Origin: CAHJXF01 sp038225855
GTDB lineage: Bacteria > Pseudomonadota > Gammaproteobacteria > Burkholderiales > Burkholderiaceae_D
NCBI GenBank assembly: GCA_038225855.1
Contig: JBBRQU010000002.1
Coordinates: forward strand, 186,001 to 250,000
Direction of reading: 5' to 3'
DNA length: 64,000 nucleotides
Both the position numbers and the translations under genes were made by a program. The notes beneath the pieces are model-generated. The model did no database searches, was not told the DNA's origin, and saw nothing but the letters and a program-made list of their open reading frames with translations. Shown here piece by piece: positions 33,064-42,590 of this stretch (positions are counted from its first letter, which is position 1; each line of letters opens with the position of its first letter).

Positions 33064-33434
33064 TGAGCAGCAAACATTCCAAGGCGATTCCCAATCGCAA
33101 CCTGCGTATCGCGTCGCAGATCTCACGCGACCTCGCGGAGCTGATTCCGCGCGAAGTGCGCGATCCGCGCGCGCTGTTGATCACGATCACCGACGTCGAA
33201 CTGACGCCCGACTACGCGCACGCCAAGATATTTTTCACGACCCTGCGCGACGATGCCGAGGGCGCGCGCGAGGCGCTGCAGGCAAAGGCGGGATGGCTGC
33301 ACAGCCTGCTGTTCAAGCGGCTGCAGATACACACCGTGCCGATGCTGCATTTCGTGCACGACACGTCGGTCAAGACCGGCGCGGAGCTGTCGCAACTGAT
33401 AGACGCCGCCAACGCGACGCGCGCGGCCGACTGA
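33060..33434 (+). CDS. rbfA: 30S ribosome-binding factor A
   Basis: RbfA is a small KH-like protein that binds pre-30S particles and helps 16S rRNA 5'-end processing and cold adaptation. The 124-residue protein has the family signatures RIASQISRDLAELIPREVRDPR, ITDVELTPDYAHAKIFF and the late VPMLHFVHDTSV. Two ATG codons (33060 and 33063) are possible; the first overlaps the preceding glycosyltransferase stop as ATGA. Its stop shares one base with the truB start. Confidence 0.95.
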   Translation: MMSSKHSKAIPNRNLRIASQISRDLAELIPREVRDPRALLITITDVELTPDYAHAKIFFTTLRDDAEGAREALQAKAGWLHSLLFKRLQIHTVPMLHFVHDTSVKTGAELSQLIDAANATRAAD

Positions 33435-34408
33435 TGGTTGCGCGCGCGCCTTCGCGTGCATCCCACGCGCGAATCGCATGGCGCGCCGTGCATGGCGTAT
33501 TGCTGATCGACAAGCCCGGCGGCATCACGTCGACCGCGGCGCTGGCGCGCGCGCGGCGCGCCTTGTGCGCCGAGAAGGGTGGTCACACCGGCACGCTCGA
33601 TCCGATGGCGACAGGTCTCTTGCCGCTGTGCTTCGGCGAAGCGACCAAGTTCGCATCCGATCTGCTGGACGCCGACAAATCCTATGAAGCGACGATCCGC
33701 CTCGGTATCGTCACCGACACCGGCGACGCGGAAGGCCGCGTGCTCGAAGAGCGTGCGGTCGGCGTGACCCGCGAAGCCGTCGATCACGCGCTCGCGTTTT
33801 TTCGCGGCGCCATCGATCAAGTGCCTCCGATGCACTCGGCGTTGAAGCGCGATGGCAAGCCGCTCTACGATTACGCGCGGCGCGGCATCACCGTCGAGCG
33901 TGCAGCGCGTCGGGTCACGATCCATCGCCTCGAACTCATCGCGTTCGAGGGCATGTCGTTGTCGATCGCAGTCGATTGCTCCAAAGGCACCTACATTCGC
34001 GCGCTCGCCGAAGAGATCGGTGAGGCGCTCGGATGCGGGGGGCATCTGATCGCACTGCGCCGCGTGAGCTCGGGAGCGCTCACGGTTGGCGATGCCGTTA
34101 CGCTCGAGGCGTTCGAGTCGCTTTCTCCTGTCGAGCGCATCGCAATGCTGCGACCGGTCGACACGCTGATTGCCAACCTGCCCGCGATCGAGCTCGACGA
34201 TGACCTCGCGAGACGGTTCGTCGAAGGTCAGCGATTGGTGTGGCCCGATGTTTCGTACCGGGGCCGAGTGCGCGTCTATCGTGCGGCAAACGCGGCGACC
34301 TGCGAGCGAGCGACATTGCTGGGCACGGCGCTCGTAGGCTTCGACGATCGTCTGGCTCCGGTCAGGCTCATGGCGCAGATCACCATGCAGACCACCACGC
34401 CGTCATAG
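33434..34408 (+). CDS. truB: tRNA pseudouridine(55) synthase
   Basis: TruB makes the universal pseudouridine 55 in the T loop of tRNAs. The 324-residue protein has HGVLLIDKPGGITS, the catalytic motif GGHTGTLDPMATGLLPLCFGEATK with nucleophile Asp56, VPPMHSALKRDGKPLYDYAR and the RYIRAL-like sequence CSKGTYIRALAEEIG. It ends with a PUA-like domain. The ATG at 33434 overlaps the rbfA stop by one base (TGATG); an upstream extension of the open frame lies over rbfA and is rejected. About 15 basic N-terminal residues precede the conserved core. Confidence 0.96.
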   Translation: MVARAPSRASHARIAWRAVHGVLLIDKPGGITSTAALARARRALCAEKGGHTGTLDPMATGLLPLCFGEATKFASDLLDADKSYEATIRLGIVTDTGDAEGRVLEERAVGVTREAVDHALAFFRGAIDQVPPMHSALKRDGKPLYDYARRGITVERAARRVTIHRLELIAFEGMSLSIAVDCSKGTYIRALAEEIGEALGCGGHLIALRRVSSGALTVGDAVTLEAFESLSPVERIAMLRPVDTLIANLPAIELDDDLARRFVEGQRLVWPDVSYRGRVRVYRAANAATCERATLLGTALVGFDDRLAPVRLMAQITMQTTTPS

Positions 34409-34457
34409 TTTCAACATGCGGAACGCATATAAGGGTGTCTGACGCGCCACCCACTGC

Positions 34458-34463
34458 TATAAT
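34458..34463 (+). promoter_or_regulatory. Consensus -10 box upstream of typA
   Basis: A perfect TATAAT lies about 95 bases before the typA start. No convincing -35 box was found at the right distance, so the element may depend on an activator or be fortuitous. Confidence 0.4.
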
Positions 34464-34556
34464 CACAGGTTGCCCAAGAAGTGAATTTACCGAACTCGAT
34501 TCGCCGCGGGACTTGCCGCTTGCGCCAACCCATATCCTTGAATTTGCGAGCCCGTC

Positions 34557-36491
<1,935 letters not shown>

Positions 36492-36530
36492 GGCAAGGCG
36501 GCCCGGCGCGCGAGCTGGGGCAGGCCGCGC

Positions 36531-36737
36531 CTATTGCGCGCGGCTTCGCTTCTTCGACACGTAACGCTGATATACAGCCGACGCGATGAACGCGAGCCCC
36601 GCAACGATCGCCCAGACGACAGTCGAGTCCGCGCTGTGCATGAAGGCCGCGTACGCGACGCCGGCGAGCGCATAGAGTCCCAGCAGAAACAGCACCGCGC
36701 TGACAGGGTGGATGCGGGTTTTTTCGAAGCGGACCAT
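36531..36737 (-). CDS. Small two-helix membrane protein, unknown function
   Basis: This 68-residue product has two hydrophobic segments, VSAVLFLLGLYALAGVAYA and VVWAIVAGLAFIASAVY, and a basic C-terminus (KKRSRAQ). It would lie in the inner membrane with a short loop between the helices. The frame runs upstream to 36830, but those residues look non-coding and ATG at 36737 gives a sensible N-terminus. No clear ribosome-binding site supports any start. It converges on typA and diverges from the DUF4864 gene. No function is suggested. Confidence 0.5.
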   Translation of the reverse strand: MVRFEKTRIHPVSAVLFLLGLYALAGVAYAAFMHSADSTVVWAIVAGLAFIASAVYQRYVSKKRSRAQ

Positions 36738-36830
36738 GATGTCGTTGATTGTGCCGATAGAGCCGGAGCCGCGCATTATCGCTCGCGCATCTATTTGGCC
36801 GTATGCCTCTTCGCGGAGTAAACTGAACAA

Positions 36831-37310
36831 ATGTTCACTATTCGATTCGTCTCGCCGCTGGCGCTCGCGCTGAAGTCGGCGATCGCGATTGCGCTGGTCA
36901 CGGCTGCGAGCCTGGTGTGGGGTGCGCCACGATTGTCAGTCGCCGCACCGAACATCAACGCCGCGGACAGGCAGGCGGTCGAGAAGGTGATTCGCGATCA
37001 ACTCGACGCCTTCGGTCGCGACGACGCCGGCCGCGCCTTTGGGCATGCAAGCTCCGACATCCAGCGCATGTTCGGCACGCCGGACAATTTCATGCGCATG
37101 GTTCGCAACAACTATGCGCCGGTGTATCGCGCTGGCTCGGTGCGCTTCACCCGTCTGGACGCGATCGATGGGCAATGGGTGCAGACGGTTCAACTGGTCG
37201 ACGGCGAGGGACGTGTGTGGCGCGCGCTGTTCACGATGAAGAGGCAACCCGACAAGCAATGGAAGGTCGGCGGCTGCCAGCTGGTGGCCACGGACGCGAT
37301 CACGACCTGA
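36831..37310 (+). CDS. Secreted DUF4864 domain protein
   Basis: The 159-residue protein has an N-terminal signal peptide, with a hydrophobic stretch around residues 8-30 and probable cleavage after SVAAP or WGAPRLSVAA. The mature part matches the DUF4864 pattern: VIRDQLDAFGRDDAGRAF, then ASSDIQRMFGTPDNFMRMV, VYRAGSVRF and a final WKVGGC. This fold is NTF2-like in appearance and its role is unknown. It lies two bases before the radical SAM gene, so the two are probably co-transcribed. Confidence 0.8.
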   Translation: MFTIRFVSPLALALKSAIAIALVTAASLVWGAPRLSVAAPNINAADRQAVEKVIRDQLDAFGRDDAGRAFGHASSDIQRMFGTPDNFMRMVRNNYAPVYRAGSVRFTRLDAIDGQWVQTVQLVDGEGRVWRALFTMKRQPDKQWKVGGCQLVATDAITT

Positions 37311-37312
37311 CG

Positions 37313-38485
37313 ATGCAAGAACGTTCGTTCGAGAGGCAGGCAGAGGAAAGCGCGTCGATCGATGAGTCGATGGTGCGCCCGCTGGTTTTTCGCCCGCTTG
37401 CGCAGAAGGGGCGAGGCGCCATCGCCAATGTGCGCGGACGCTACCAGGTCGACGAGCGCGAGGCCTTCGACGACGGATGGGACGGGCTCCAGATCGCCAT
37501 CGAGGAAGCGGAAGGCGCAGCGCCGCTCAAGACCACAGTCACCGTAGAGCGCGCAAGAAGCATCCTCTCGAGGAACGACTCGCCCGACATTCCCTTCCGG
37601 CTGTCGCTCAATCCCTACCGCGGATGCGAGCATGGTTGCATCTATTGCTTCGCGAGGCCGACGCACAGCTATCTGGGTCTCTCGCCCGGTCTCGATTTCG
37701 AATCGAAACTGTTCGCGAAGGTCAACGCGGCCGAGTTGTTGCGCCGCGAACTGGCGAAGAATTCGTACACACCCGACGTGATCGCAGTCGGCGTCAACAC
37801 CGATGCGTATCAACCGATCGAGCGCGAGTTGAGGATCACGCGCGCGGTGCTCGAGGTGTTGCACGAGACCCGCAGTCCTTTCGGCCTGATCACCAAGTCG
37901 TCGTTGATCGAGCGCGATCTCGATCTGCTCGCGCCGCTTGCGCGGGATCACCTTGCGCGCGCATCGATCACGATCACGACGCTCGATCACGAGTTGTCGA
38001 GAAAGCTCGAGCCGCGCGCCGCCAGTCCTGCCAGACGTCTGCGCACTGTCCGAACGCTTGCCGACGCGGGAGTGCCGGTGTCGGTCAACGTGTCGCCGGT
38101 GATCCCGTTCATCACCGACGGAGAGATGGAACACATCGTCGCGGCGGCCGCCGATGCAGGTGCGCACAGCGCGCATTTCATCATCCTCAGGCTGCCTTGG
38201 GAACTCAAGGAAGTTTTTCAGCAATGGCTGCGTGCCCACTTCCCGTTGCGCGCCGAGCGCGTGATGAACCGCATTCACGATTTGCGTGGCGGCAAGGACT
38301 ACGATTCGCGCTTCGGCAAGCGCATGACGGGTGAAGGCATCTGGGCCGAGTTGTTCGCGCAGCGCTTTCGCGCGGCGTGCGCGAGACACGGGCTCAATCG
38401 CGAACGCAAGACCTTCGACACCACCCGATTCATCAGGCCGCTGTCGACCCAACCGGCCTCGCCGCAGCAGCGGCTGTTCGAGTAG
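37313..38485 (+). CDS. PA0069-family radical SAM protein
   Basis: The 390-residue protein has the radical SAM cluster motif in GCEHGCIYCFARPTH, with Cys105, Cys109 and Cys112 binding a 4Fe-4S cluster that splits S-adenosylmethionine. Other family segments are GRGAIANVRGRYQ near the N-terminus, VNTDAYQPIER, LITKSSLIERDLDLL, and YDSRFGKRMTGEGIWA near the end. These are the hallmarks of the PA0069 family, related to DNA photoproduct lyase-like proteins but of unproven function. The ATG at 37313 is two bases past the DUF4864 stop; an in-frame extension back to 36917 lies on top of that gene and is rejected. Confidence 0.88.
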   Translation: MQERSFERQAEESASIDESMVRPLVFRPLAQKGRGAIANVRGRYQVDEREAFDDGWDGLQIAIEEAEGAAPLKTTVTVERARSILSRNDSPDIPFRLSLNPYRGCEHGCIYCFARPTHSYLGLSPGLDFESKLFAKVNAAELLRRELAKNSYTPDVIAVGVNTDAYQPIERELRITRAVLEVLHETRSPFGLITKSSLIERDLDLLAPLARDHLARASITITTLDHELSRKLEPRAASPARRLRTVRTLADAGVPVSVNVSPVIPFITDGEMEHIVAAAADAGAHSAHFIILRLPWELKEVFQQWLRAHFPLRAERVMNRIHDLRGGKDYDSRFGKRMTGEGIWAELFAQRFRAACARHGLNRERKTFDTTRFIRPLSTQPASPQQRLFE

Positions 38486-38500
38486 GGCCCCAGAGTTACG

Positions 38501-38566
38501 CCCAAGCCGCGCCCAAGCCGCGCCCAAGCCGTGCCCAAGCCGCGCCCAAGCCGCGCCCAAGCCGCG
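38501..38566. repeat. Six-copy 11-bp tandem repeat
   Basis: The unit GCCCAAGCCGC is repeated six times without gaps; the third copy ends in T instead of C. The array fills most of the 92-base space between the converging radical SAM and TM2 genes. There are no spacers, so it is a minisatellite-like array, not a CRISPR. Confidence 0.95.
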
Positions 38567-38577
38567 CCGGTCTCGCG

Positions 38578-38964
38578 TCAGACGATATGCAGGATCGCCA
38601 GTTGCGACACAAAACTCTCCCCCGCTCCGAAGTAGCGACCCAGGGCGAACGAGATTAGCGTCATGAAGAGGACCATGCTTCCGAACAAGGTCAGCGCGGC
38701 AACGATGATCACGAGCCACCCGGAATGATTGGTCGTCGATGACTCGGCGTTCCATTTTGCATCCCACTTTTGATCGGGCGTCAGCGCAAAGCGCAGGGCT
38801 TCGATGAATCCGGCAAACGTCGGAACAAGCGTCCAGGCGAACAGCGGATACAGCCACGGCCACAGGCGCCTCGCGCCAATCAGGTAGAAGCGGTGCAGTC
38901 CCAGGCTTCCGCCGAGCGAGGCGAGCAGCGTCGCTGTCGTCTTGTTCTTGAAGCCCATGATCAT
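38578..38964 (-). CDS. TM2-domain-like small membrane protein
   Basis: The 128-residue protein begins GFKNKTTATLLASLGGSLGLHRFYLIG, the glycine-rich first half of a TM2-type domain (G-x-x-G-x-H-R-F-Y). Two to three further hydrophobic segments follow, the last around LVIIVAALTLFGSMVLFMTL. It is predicted to sit in the inner membrane. The ATG at 38964 overlaps the stop of the preceding gene as ATGA; the ATG two codons later is an alternative. It is the last gene of a three-gene minus-strand unit. Function unknown. Confidence 0.7.
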   Translation of the reverse strand: MIMGFKNKTTATLLASLGGSLGLHRFYLIGARRLWPWLYPLFAWTLVPTFAGFIEALRFALTPDQKWDAKWNAESSTTNHSGWLVIIVAALTLFGSMVLFMTLISFALGRYFGAGESFVSQLAILHIV

Positions 38965-40283
38965 TCGTGAGTCATCGACGAATCGTTCGTGATGCGCGGC
39001 AGAGCGCCTCTTGAATCGGGCACGATCTCGAATGCGAGGAATTGCGTCACCTGACCCGGATTGAAGTTGTCATCGGACACCAAGATCAGCGTCCGATGTC
39101 CGTTGGAGAGCGTGGGGCCGAAGCATAGTCCTTCGAGGTTGTCGATCGCGATGCCGAGCGTGTCGAGGTCCAGCACGAGGCGTTTTTCCATCGGCACGAA
39201 GTCGAGGCGGCCGCCGGAATCCGGCGCGAGCGATTCGATCGTCCTGATGTCGCTGGCATGACTCGCGTCGGCTTGGTAGAGGCGCACGCGCCATCCGAGC
39301 CCGAGGATGAAAGCGCGCTCGAGCACTAGGAAGCGAGTCGCATCGATCGCGAGAATTTCCGACACGCCGTTGACGGCATATGCGATGGTCCATGCGCTTT
39401 CGGCGGGGATGGGATCGATCGGATAGGCGAGTTGCACCGCGAGCGACCCGAAGCTTCGCGAGGGCATGCGATCGTGGCGCGAGAACCTCGACCAGGCGCC
39501 GCGGTCTCGCGTCGGCATCGGCCCGTCCTGAATCAGCGGCCCTTCCATCGCGACCCACAGCGATTGCGTATCGACCGCTAGCGTCGCCCCTTCGAAAACG
39601 CGGTTGTCCCGCGGACCGCGGGCCTGGGCGCTGATGCGGAACATCGGATCGAGCGGGATCTCACCGAGATAGCGGCCATCGAGCGCGGATTGCCGGATGA
39701 ACGGATCGATCAATCTCGGGCCGCCGCGGCGCTTTCGCGGCGTGCGTTCGCCTTCGCTGGTCCACCACAGCGAACGCGTGCCGCGATCGAAACGGATCGC
39801 CTCGGCATCGGCCGCATCGTCGCTTCCGTGGGGAGGGTAGGGCGTGTTGTCGGGTCGCATCAGCGTGACGACGGTCTGAAGCGCCACATCCGCGAATGCG
39901 TGTTCGTCGATCTTCAGGCGCGCGGTGTAGAAGCGCGTCGGCGAAAACACCGAGCGATCGTCGCTGATCAGGTAATACAGATCCGACGCCGGGTCATAGT
40001 CGATGCCCGATAGACCACCGACGATCGTCCCACCGAAGGCAAGACGGTGATCCAGCCGTCGTTCGCCGATCAGGCGGAGCGTGAAGTCCGGCAGCGGCGC
40101 CGACGCGATCGAGGTTGGCGCTGACTGTCGATCGGGAATCGTTGCGCAGCCCGAGAGCAGACTGCCATAGATGCACAGAAAGAGAGCGATCGGGCGCCGC
40201 TCGCGCCGAGAGAACATCAACCGCTTGTGCGCAAGCGCCAGTCTCGCTGCAAATTTCATTACCCGCGTCATTCCCCACGTCAT
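38961..40283 (-). CDS. Esterase-like activity of phytase family lipoprotein
   Basis: The 440-residue protein resembles the phytase-like esterase domain, a beta-propeller family found in secreted proteins. Visible pieces are GGLSGIDYDPASDLYYLISDDRS, DAEAIRFDRGTRSLWW, FVLERAF-type FLVLERAFI, and DNLEGLCFGPTLSNGHRTLILVSDDNF with FLAFE at the end. A lipobox (LLSGC) follows a hydrophobic segment, so it is probably an envelope lipoprotein. ATG at 40283 overlaps the upstream stop as ATGA; ATG at 40217 would give a more typical short lipoprotein signal. The substrate is unknown; true phytase activity is not implied. Confidence 0.8.
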   Translation of the reverse strand: MTWGMTRVMKFAARLALAHKRLMFSRRERRPIALFLCIYGSLLSGCATIPDRQSAPTSIASAPLPDFTLRLIGERRLDHRLAFGGTIVGGLSGIDYDPASDLYYLISDDRSVFSPTRFYTARLKIDEHAFADVALQTVVTLMRPDNTPYPPHGSDDAADAEAIRFDRGTRSLWWTSEGERTPRKRRGGPRLIDPFIRQSALDGRYLGEIPLDPMFRISAQARGPRDNRVFEGATLAVDTQSLWVAMEGPLIQDGPMPTRDRGAWSRFSRHDRMPSRSFGSLAVQLAYPIDPIPAESAWTIAYAVNGVSEILAIDATRFLVLERAFILGLGWRVRLYQADASHASDIRTIESLAPDSGGRLDFVPMEKRLVLDLDTLGIAIDNLEGLCFGPTLSNGHRTLILVSDDNFNPGQVTQFLAFEIVPDSRGALPRITNDSSMTHE

Positions 40284-41440
40284 TGCGGCGCGTAGCGAAT
40301 CCGATAGATGGCGCCGGCGAGATCGTCCGAAACCAGCAACGAACCATCGGGGAGCGGCAGCACATCGGCCGGACGCCCCCATACCGATTCGTCTTTGCGC
40401 AACCAGCCTTCGGCGAAGACGTCCTGCCTGACAACTTTGTTCGAGCTATCGACGGTCACGAACATCACGCGATAACCAATTTTCGTCGAGCGATTCCAGG
40501 AGCCGTGTTCGGCGATGAAGATGCCATTGCGAAAGCGCGCGGGGAAAGGCTCGCGAGCCCCATCGGGCGGCGAATAGAAGCGCATGCCGAGCGCGGCCAC
40601 ATGTGCGCCGAGTTTGGCGCTCGGAGGGGTGAATTGCGAACACGACCGTTTGCTTCCCAATTCGGGATCGGGAAGGTCTCCCTGATGGCAATAAGGAAAG
40701 CCGAAATGCAATGGAGCTGTGGCCCCTGCCGGCACATGATTCAATTCATCCGCTGGAATATCGTCACCCAGCCCATCGCGTCCATTGTCGGTGAACCAGA
40801 GCGAACCATCGACGGGACTCCAATCGAAACCGACCGTATTGCGAATTCCTTTGGCGATGACCGTTTGTCCGCCGCCATCGGCGTCGATTCTCTGAATGTT
40901 GTAATACCGACTTTCATCCCGCTCGCAGACATTGCACGGCGCCCCGACCGGCACATATAAATTTCCGTCCGGCCCGAACGCAATGAATTTTGCGCCGTGA
41001 TGCGTTTCGACGGGGAAACCACTGGTGACGACCGACGGTGCGGAACCAGGTTCGAGCCGATCGTCGACGTGATCGATGCGCAGGATGCGCGACACGGCCG
41101 ATATGTAGAGCGAGCCGCCGCGATACGCGACGCCAATAGGCGTCTGCAACCCTGAGGCGACGGCTTTGACATCGGCGGCGCGGCTTTGATCGAGAGTCAC
41201 CGCATAGACTTTTCCGGCGCCTGTGCTTCCGACAAACAGAATGCCTCGTCCCGCCCGGAAGCGGCCCAGCGCCATCTCGCGCGCATCGGGCGCCCGATCG
41301 GTCAAGACCTCGATATGAAAACCTGGCGGCAACCGGATGCTCGCGATATCCACTGCGGCGCGCGTCAACGGAGCGACGCCCGCAATGAAAAGACCCAACG
41401 CGGCGAGCAGTATTCGACAATTCATATTCGATCGATTCAT
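40280..41440 (-). CDS. Sorbosone dehydrogenase-family (PQQ-type) secreted protein
   Basis: The 386-residue protein has a signal peptide (LLAALGLFIAGVAPLTRA) and a six-bladed propeller of the soluble glucose/sorbosone dehydrogenase family. Characteristic parts are IRLPPGFHIEVLTDRAPDAREMA, QTPIGVAYRGGSLYIS, IRNTVGFDWSP, LWFTDNGRDGLGDDIPADELN and the final GRPADVLPLPDGSLLVSDDLAGAIYRI. Some members use PQQ to oxidise sugars in the periplasm; PQQ use here is inferred. ATG at 41440 has TGGAG nine bases upstream; ATG at 41455 is possible. A cysteine pair (CNVCERDES) is notable. First gene of the three-gene unit. Confidence 0.85.
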   Translation of the reverse strand: MNRSNMNCRILLAALGLFIAGVAPLTRAAVDIASIRLPPGFHIEVLTDRAPDAREMALGRFRAGRGILFVGSTGAGKVYAVTLDQSRAADVKAVASGLQTPIGVAYRGGSLYISAVSRILRIDHVDDRLEPGSAPSVVTSGFPVETHHGAKFIAFGPDGNLYVPVGAPCNVCERDESRYYNIQRIDADGGGQTVIAKGIRNTVGFDWSPVDGSLWFTDNGRDGLGDDIPADELNHVPAGATAPLHFGFPYCHQGDLPDPELGSKRSCSQFTPPSAKLGAHVAALGMRFYSPPDGAREPFPARFRNGIFIAEHGSWNRSTKIGYRVMFVTVDSSNKVVRQDVFAEGWLRKDESVWGRPADVLPLPDGSLLVSDDLAGAIYRIRYAPQ

Positions 41441-41593
41441 TCTGCCAAACTCCATCGATATTCAAACGCGGTCTTTTTTACGCCCGTACATTAAGTGCTA
41501 CTCCTACAAGTCAATAAGATAATGGGGAGGTGGGAACATGACGCTCATAGTCTGTCTTACAAGCGAGGCAATTGATTGGACACATGGCGGGTG

Positions 41594-41614
41594 TCGGGAT
41601 TCTTTTCAGTCCCG
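41594..41614. promoter_or_regulatory. Inverted repeat, candidate PrsR enhancer for the PEP-CTERM gene
   Basis: TCGGGA (41594-41599) and GTCCCG (41609-41614) form an imperfect inverted repeat centred near 41604. This is roughly 95 bases before the predicted sigma-54 start point, a usual distance for an enhancer-binding protein. Related sequences lie in the divergent promoter region at 50555-50751. Confidence 0.4.
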
Positions 41615-41673
41615 GGGACTCAAAGGTTTAAACATAATCCAGGAATCCAATGGGCTCAACGCGTTGGCGATAC

Positions 41674-41689
41674 TGGTCCGCAATTTGCT
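41674..41689 (+). promoter_or_regulatory. Sigma-54 promoter of the PEP-CTERM gene
   Basis: TGGTCCGCAATTTGCT matches the sigma-54 consensus TGGCACG-N4-TTGCW with the GG and GC doublets exactly spaced. The predicted start is near 41700, 30 bases before the ATG at 41730. The -12 part is perfect; two bases of the -24 part differ. Confidence 0.75.
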
Positions 41690-41729
41690 TGAGCGATTGA
41701 GGTGAATTAATCTCTATACGGAGCAATCA

Positions 41730-42443
41730 ATGAGCAAGATTCTACAACTGAGTGCCGCGACATTGCTGTTGATGCATGGAATGGCGAACGCGGGACTGAT
41801 TCAAGCCGGGGGCACCGCAGCCGGATCGAACGGACGCATGACCTCTCGCGAAGGCGCGTGCACGGTGGATTTCAACGCCGGCAGTACTGCAAACGGCTGC
41901 ATGGCTACCTATTCGACAGATGCGGCCGGCTTGTTCTCACTCGGCGCAAACAGCGTCGCATTCGGAAGTGCCCCCACCCACGCCGCGCCGGTGGCAGATA
42001 CGTCAGGCTATCTTGCCGTCGGAACCAGCGACGGCACGCCGGTGTATGTGAATCTCTCGATGCCGGCCAACTATTTCGGATTCTATGCAGGCTCTCTGGA
42101 CAGCTATAACCTCGTCGAGTTCTTCATGGATGGCGTTCTGGTCGATTCATTCGACGGCGCTCAAATCAACGCGGTGGCCTTTCCCGGGCACCCGACTACC
42201 GGAAATCAGGCCGAGGCCCAATATGTCGATTATTTTCCGGGAGTATTTTCAGAAGGGCACTTCGCGCCTGCGCTCTTCAATCGAATCAGGATTTCGAGCG
42301 CCGGTAATTCATTTGAAACCGACAATCACGCTTTCGGCCTGCTCGCTATCAGCGTGCCGGAGCCGGGATCGCTTTCGCTATTCGGATTGGGCGCGCTCTG
42401 TATTTTTTCGTTATTGCGGCGAAGGAATCTGAATCGCATCTGA
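41730..42443 (+). CDS. PEP-CTERM sorting domain protein (exosortase substrate)
   Basis: The 237-residue secreted protein has an N-terminal signal peptide (residues 1 to about 21, ending MANA) and a C-terminal sorting signal. The signal is VPEPGS at 209-214, a hydrophobic helix about 215-230, and the basic end RRRNLNRI. Exosortase A is expected to recognise this tail in the inner membrane. The mature part is Gly/Ser/Ala-rich with a Cys pair (residues about 44 and 57) and a beta-rich look, resembling other floc or biofilm PEP-CTERM proteins without a named domain. GGAG (41720-41723) is well placed. It follows a sigma-54 promoter and lies beside prsT. Confidence 0.9.
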   Translation: MSKILQLSAATLLLMHGMANAGLIQAGGTAAGSNGRMTSREGACTVDFNAGSTANGCMATYSTDAAGLFSLGANSVAFGSAPTHAAPVADTSGYLAVGTSDGTPVYVNLSMPANYFGFYAGSLDSYNLVEFFMDGVLVDSFDGAQINAVAFPGHPTTGNQAEAQYVDYFPGVFSEGHFAPALFNRIRISSAGNSFETDNHAFGLLAISVPEPGSLSLFGLGALCIFSLLRRRNLNRI

Positions 42444-42491
42444 CCCACAGGATCAAAAGCGCGTATAAAGATTTCTGTTGGCATGCGATAA

Positions 42492-42520
42492 AAAAGGCCG
42501 CCTTCCGAGAGCGGCCTTTT
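42492..42520. terminator. Bidirectional intrinsic terminator between the PEP-CTERM gene and prsT
   Basis: AAAAGGCCGC (42492-42501) pairs with GCGGCCTTTT (42511-42520) around a nine-base loop. A-runs on the left and T-runs on the right allow it to end both the plus-strand PEP-CTERM transcript and the minus-strand prsT transcript. The genes converge here. Confidence 0.85.
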
Positions 42521-42590
42521 CTTTGGTGCGACCAGTTCCTGTTGCGCGCGAATTGCTGGTTGATTCAAGCGTCGCCCGATTCGGTTCTGC

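Noticed and set aside
36795..36824. TTGGCC and TAAACT as a promoter for the DUF4864 gene
   Set aside because: Spacing is acceptable, but the start point would coincide with the ATG, requiring a leaderless message; too weak to list as a feature.
36917..37312. Upstream extension of the radical SAM gene
   Set aside because: The extension would overlie the DUF4864 gene in another frame; ATG at 37313 gives the expected N-terminus.
38501..38566. Possible CRISPR array
   Set aside because: Units are 11 bases long, directly abutting, with no spacers and no cas genes nearby.
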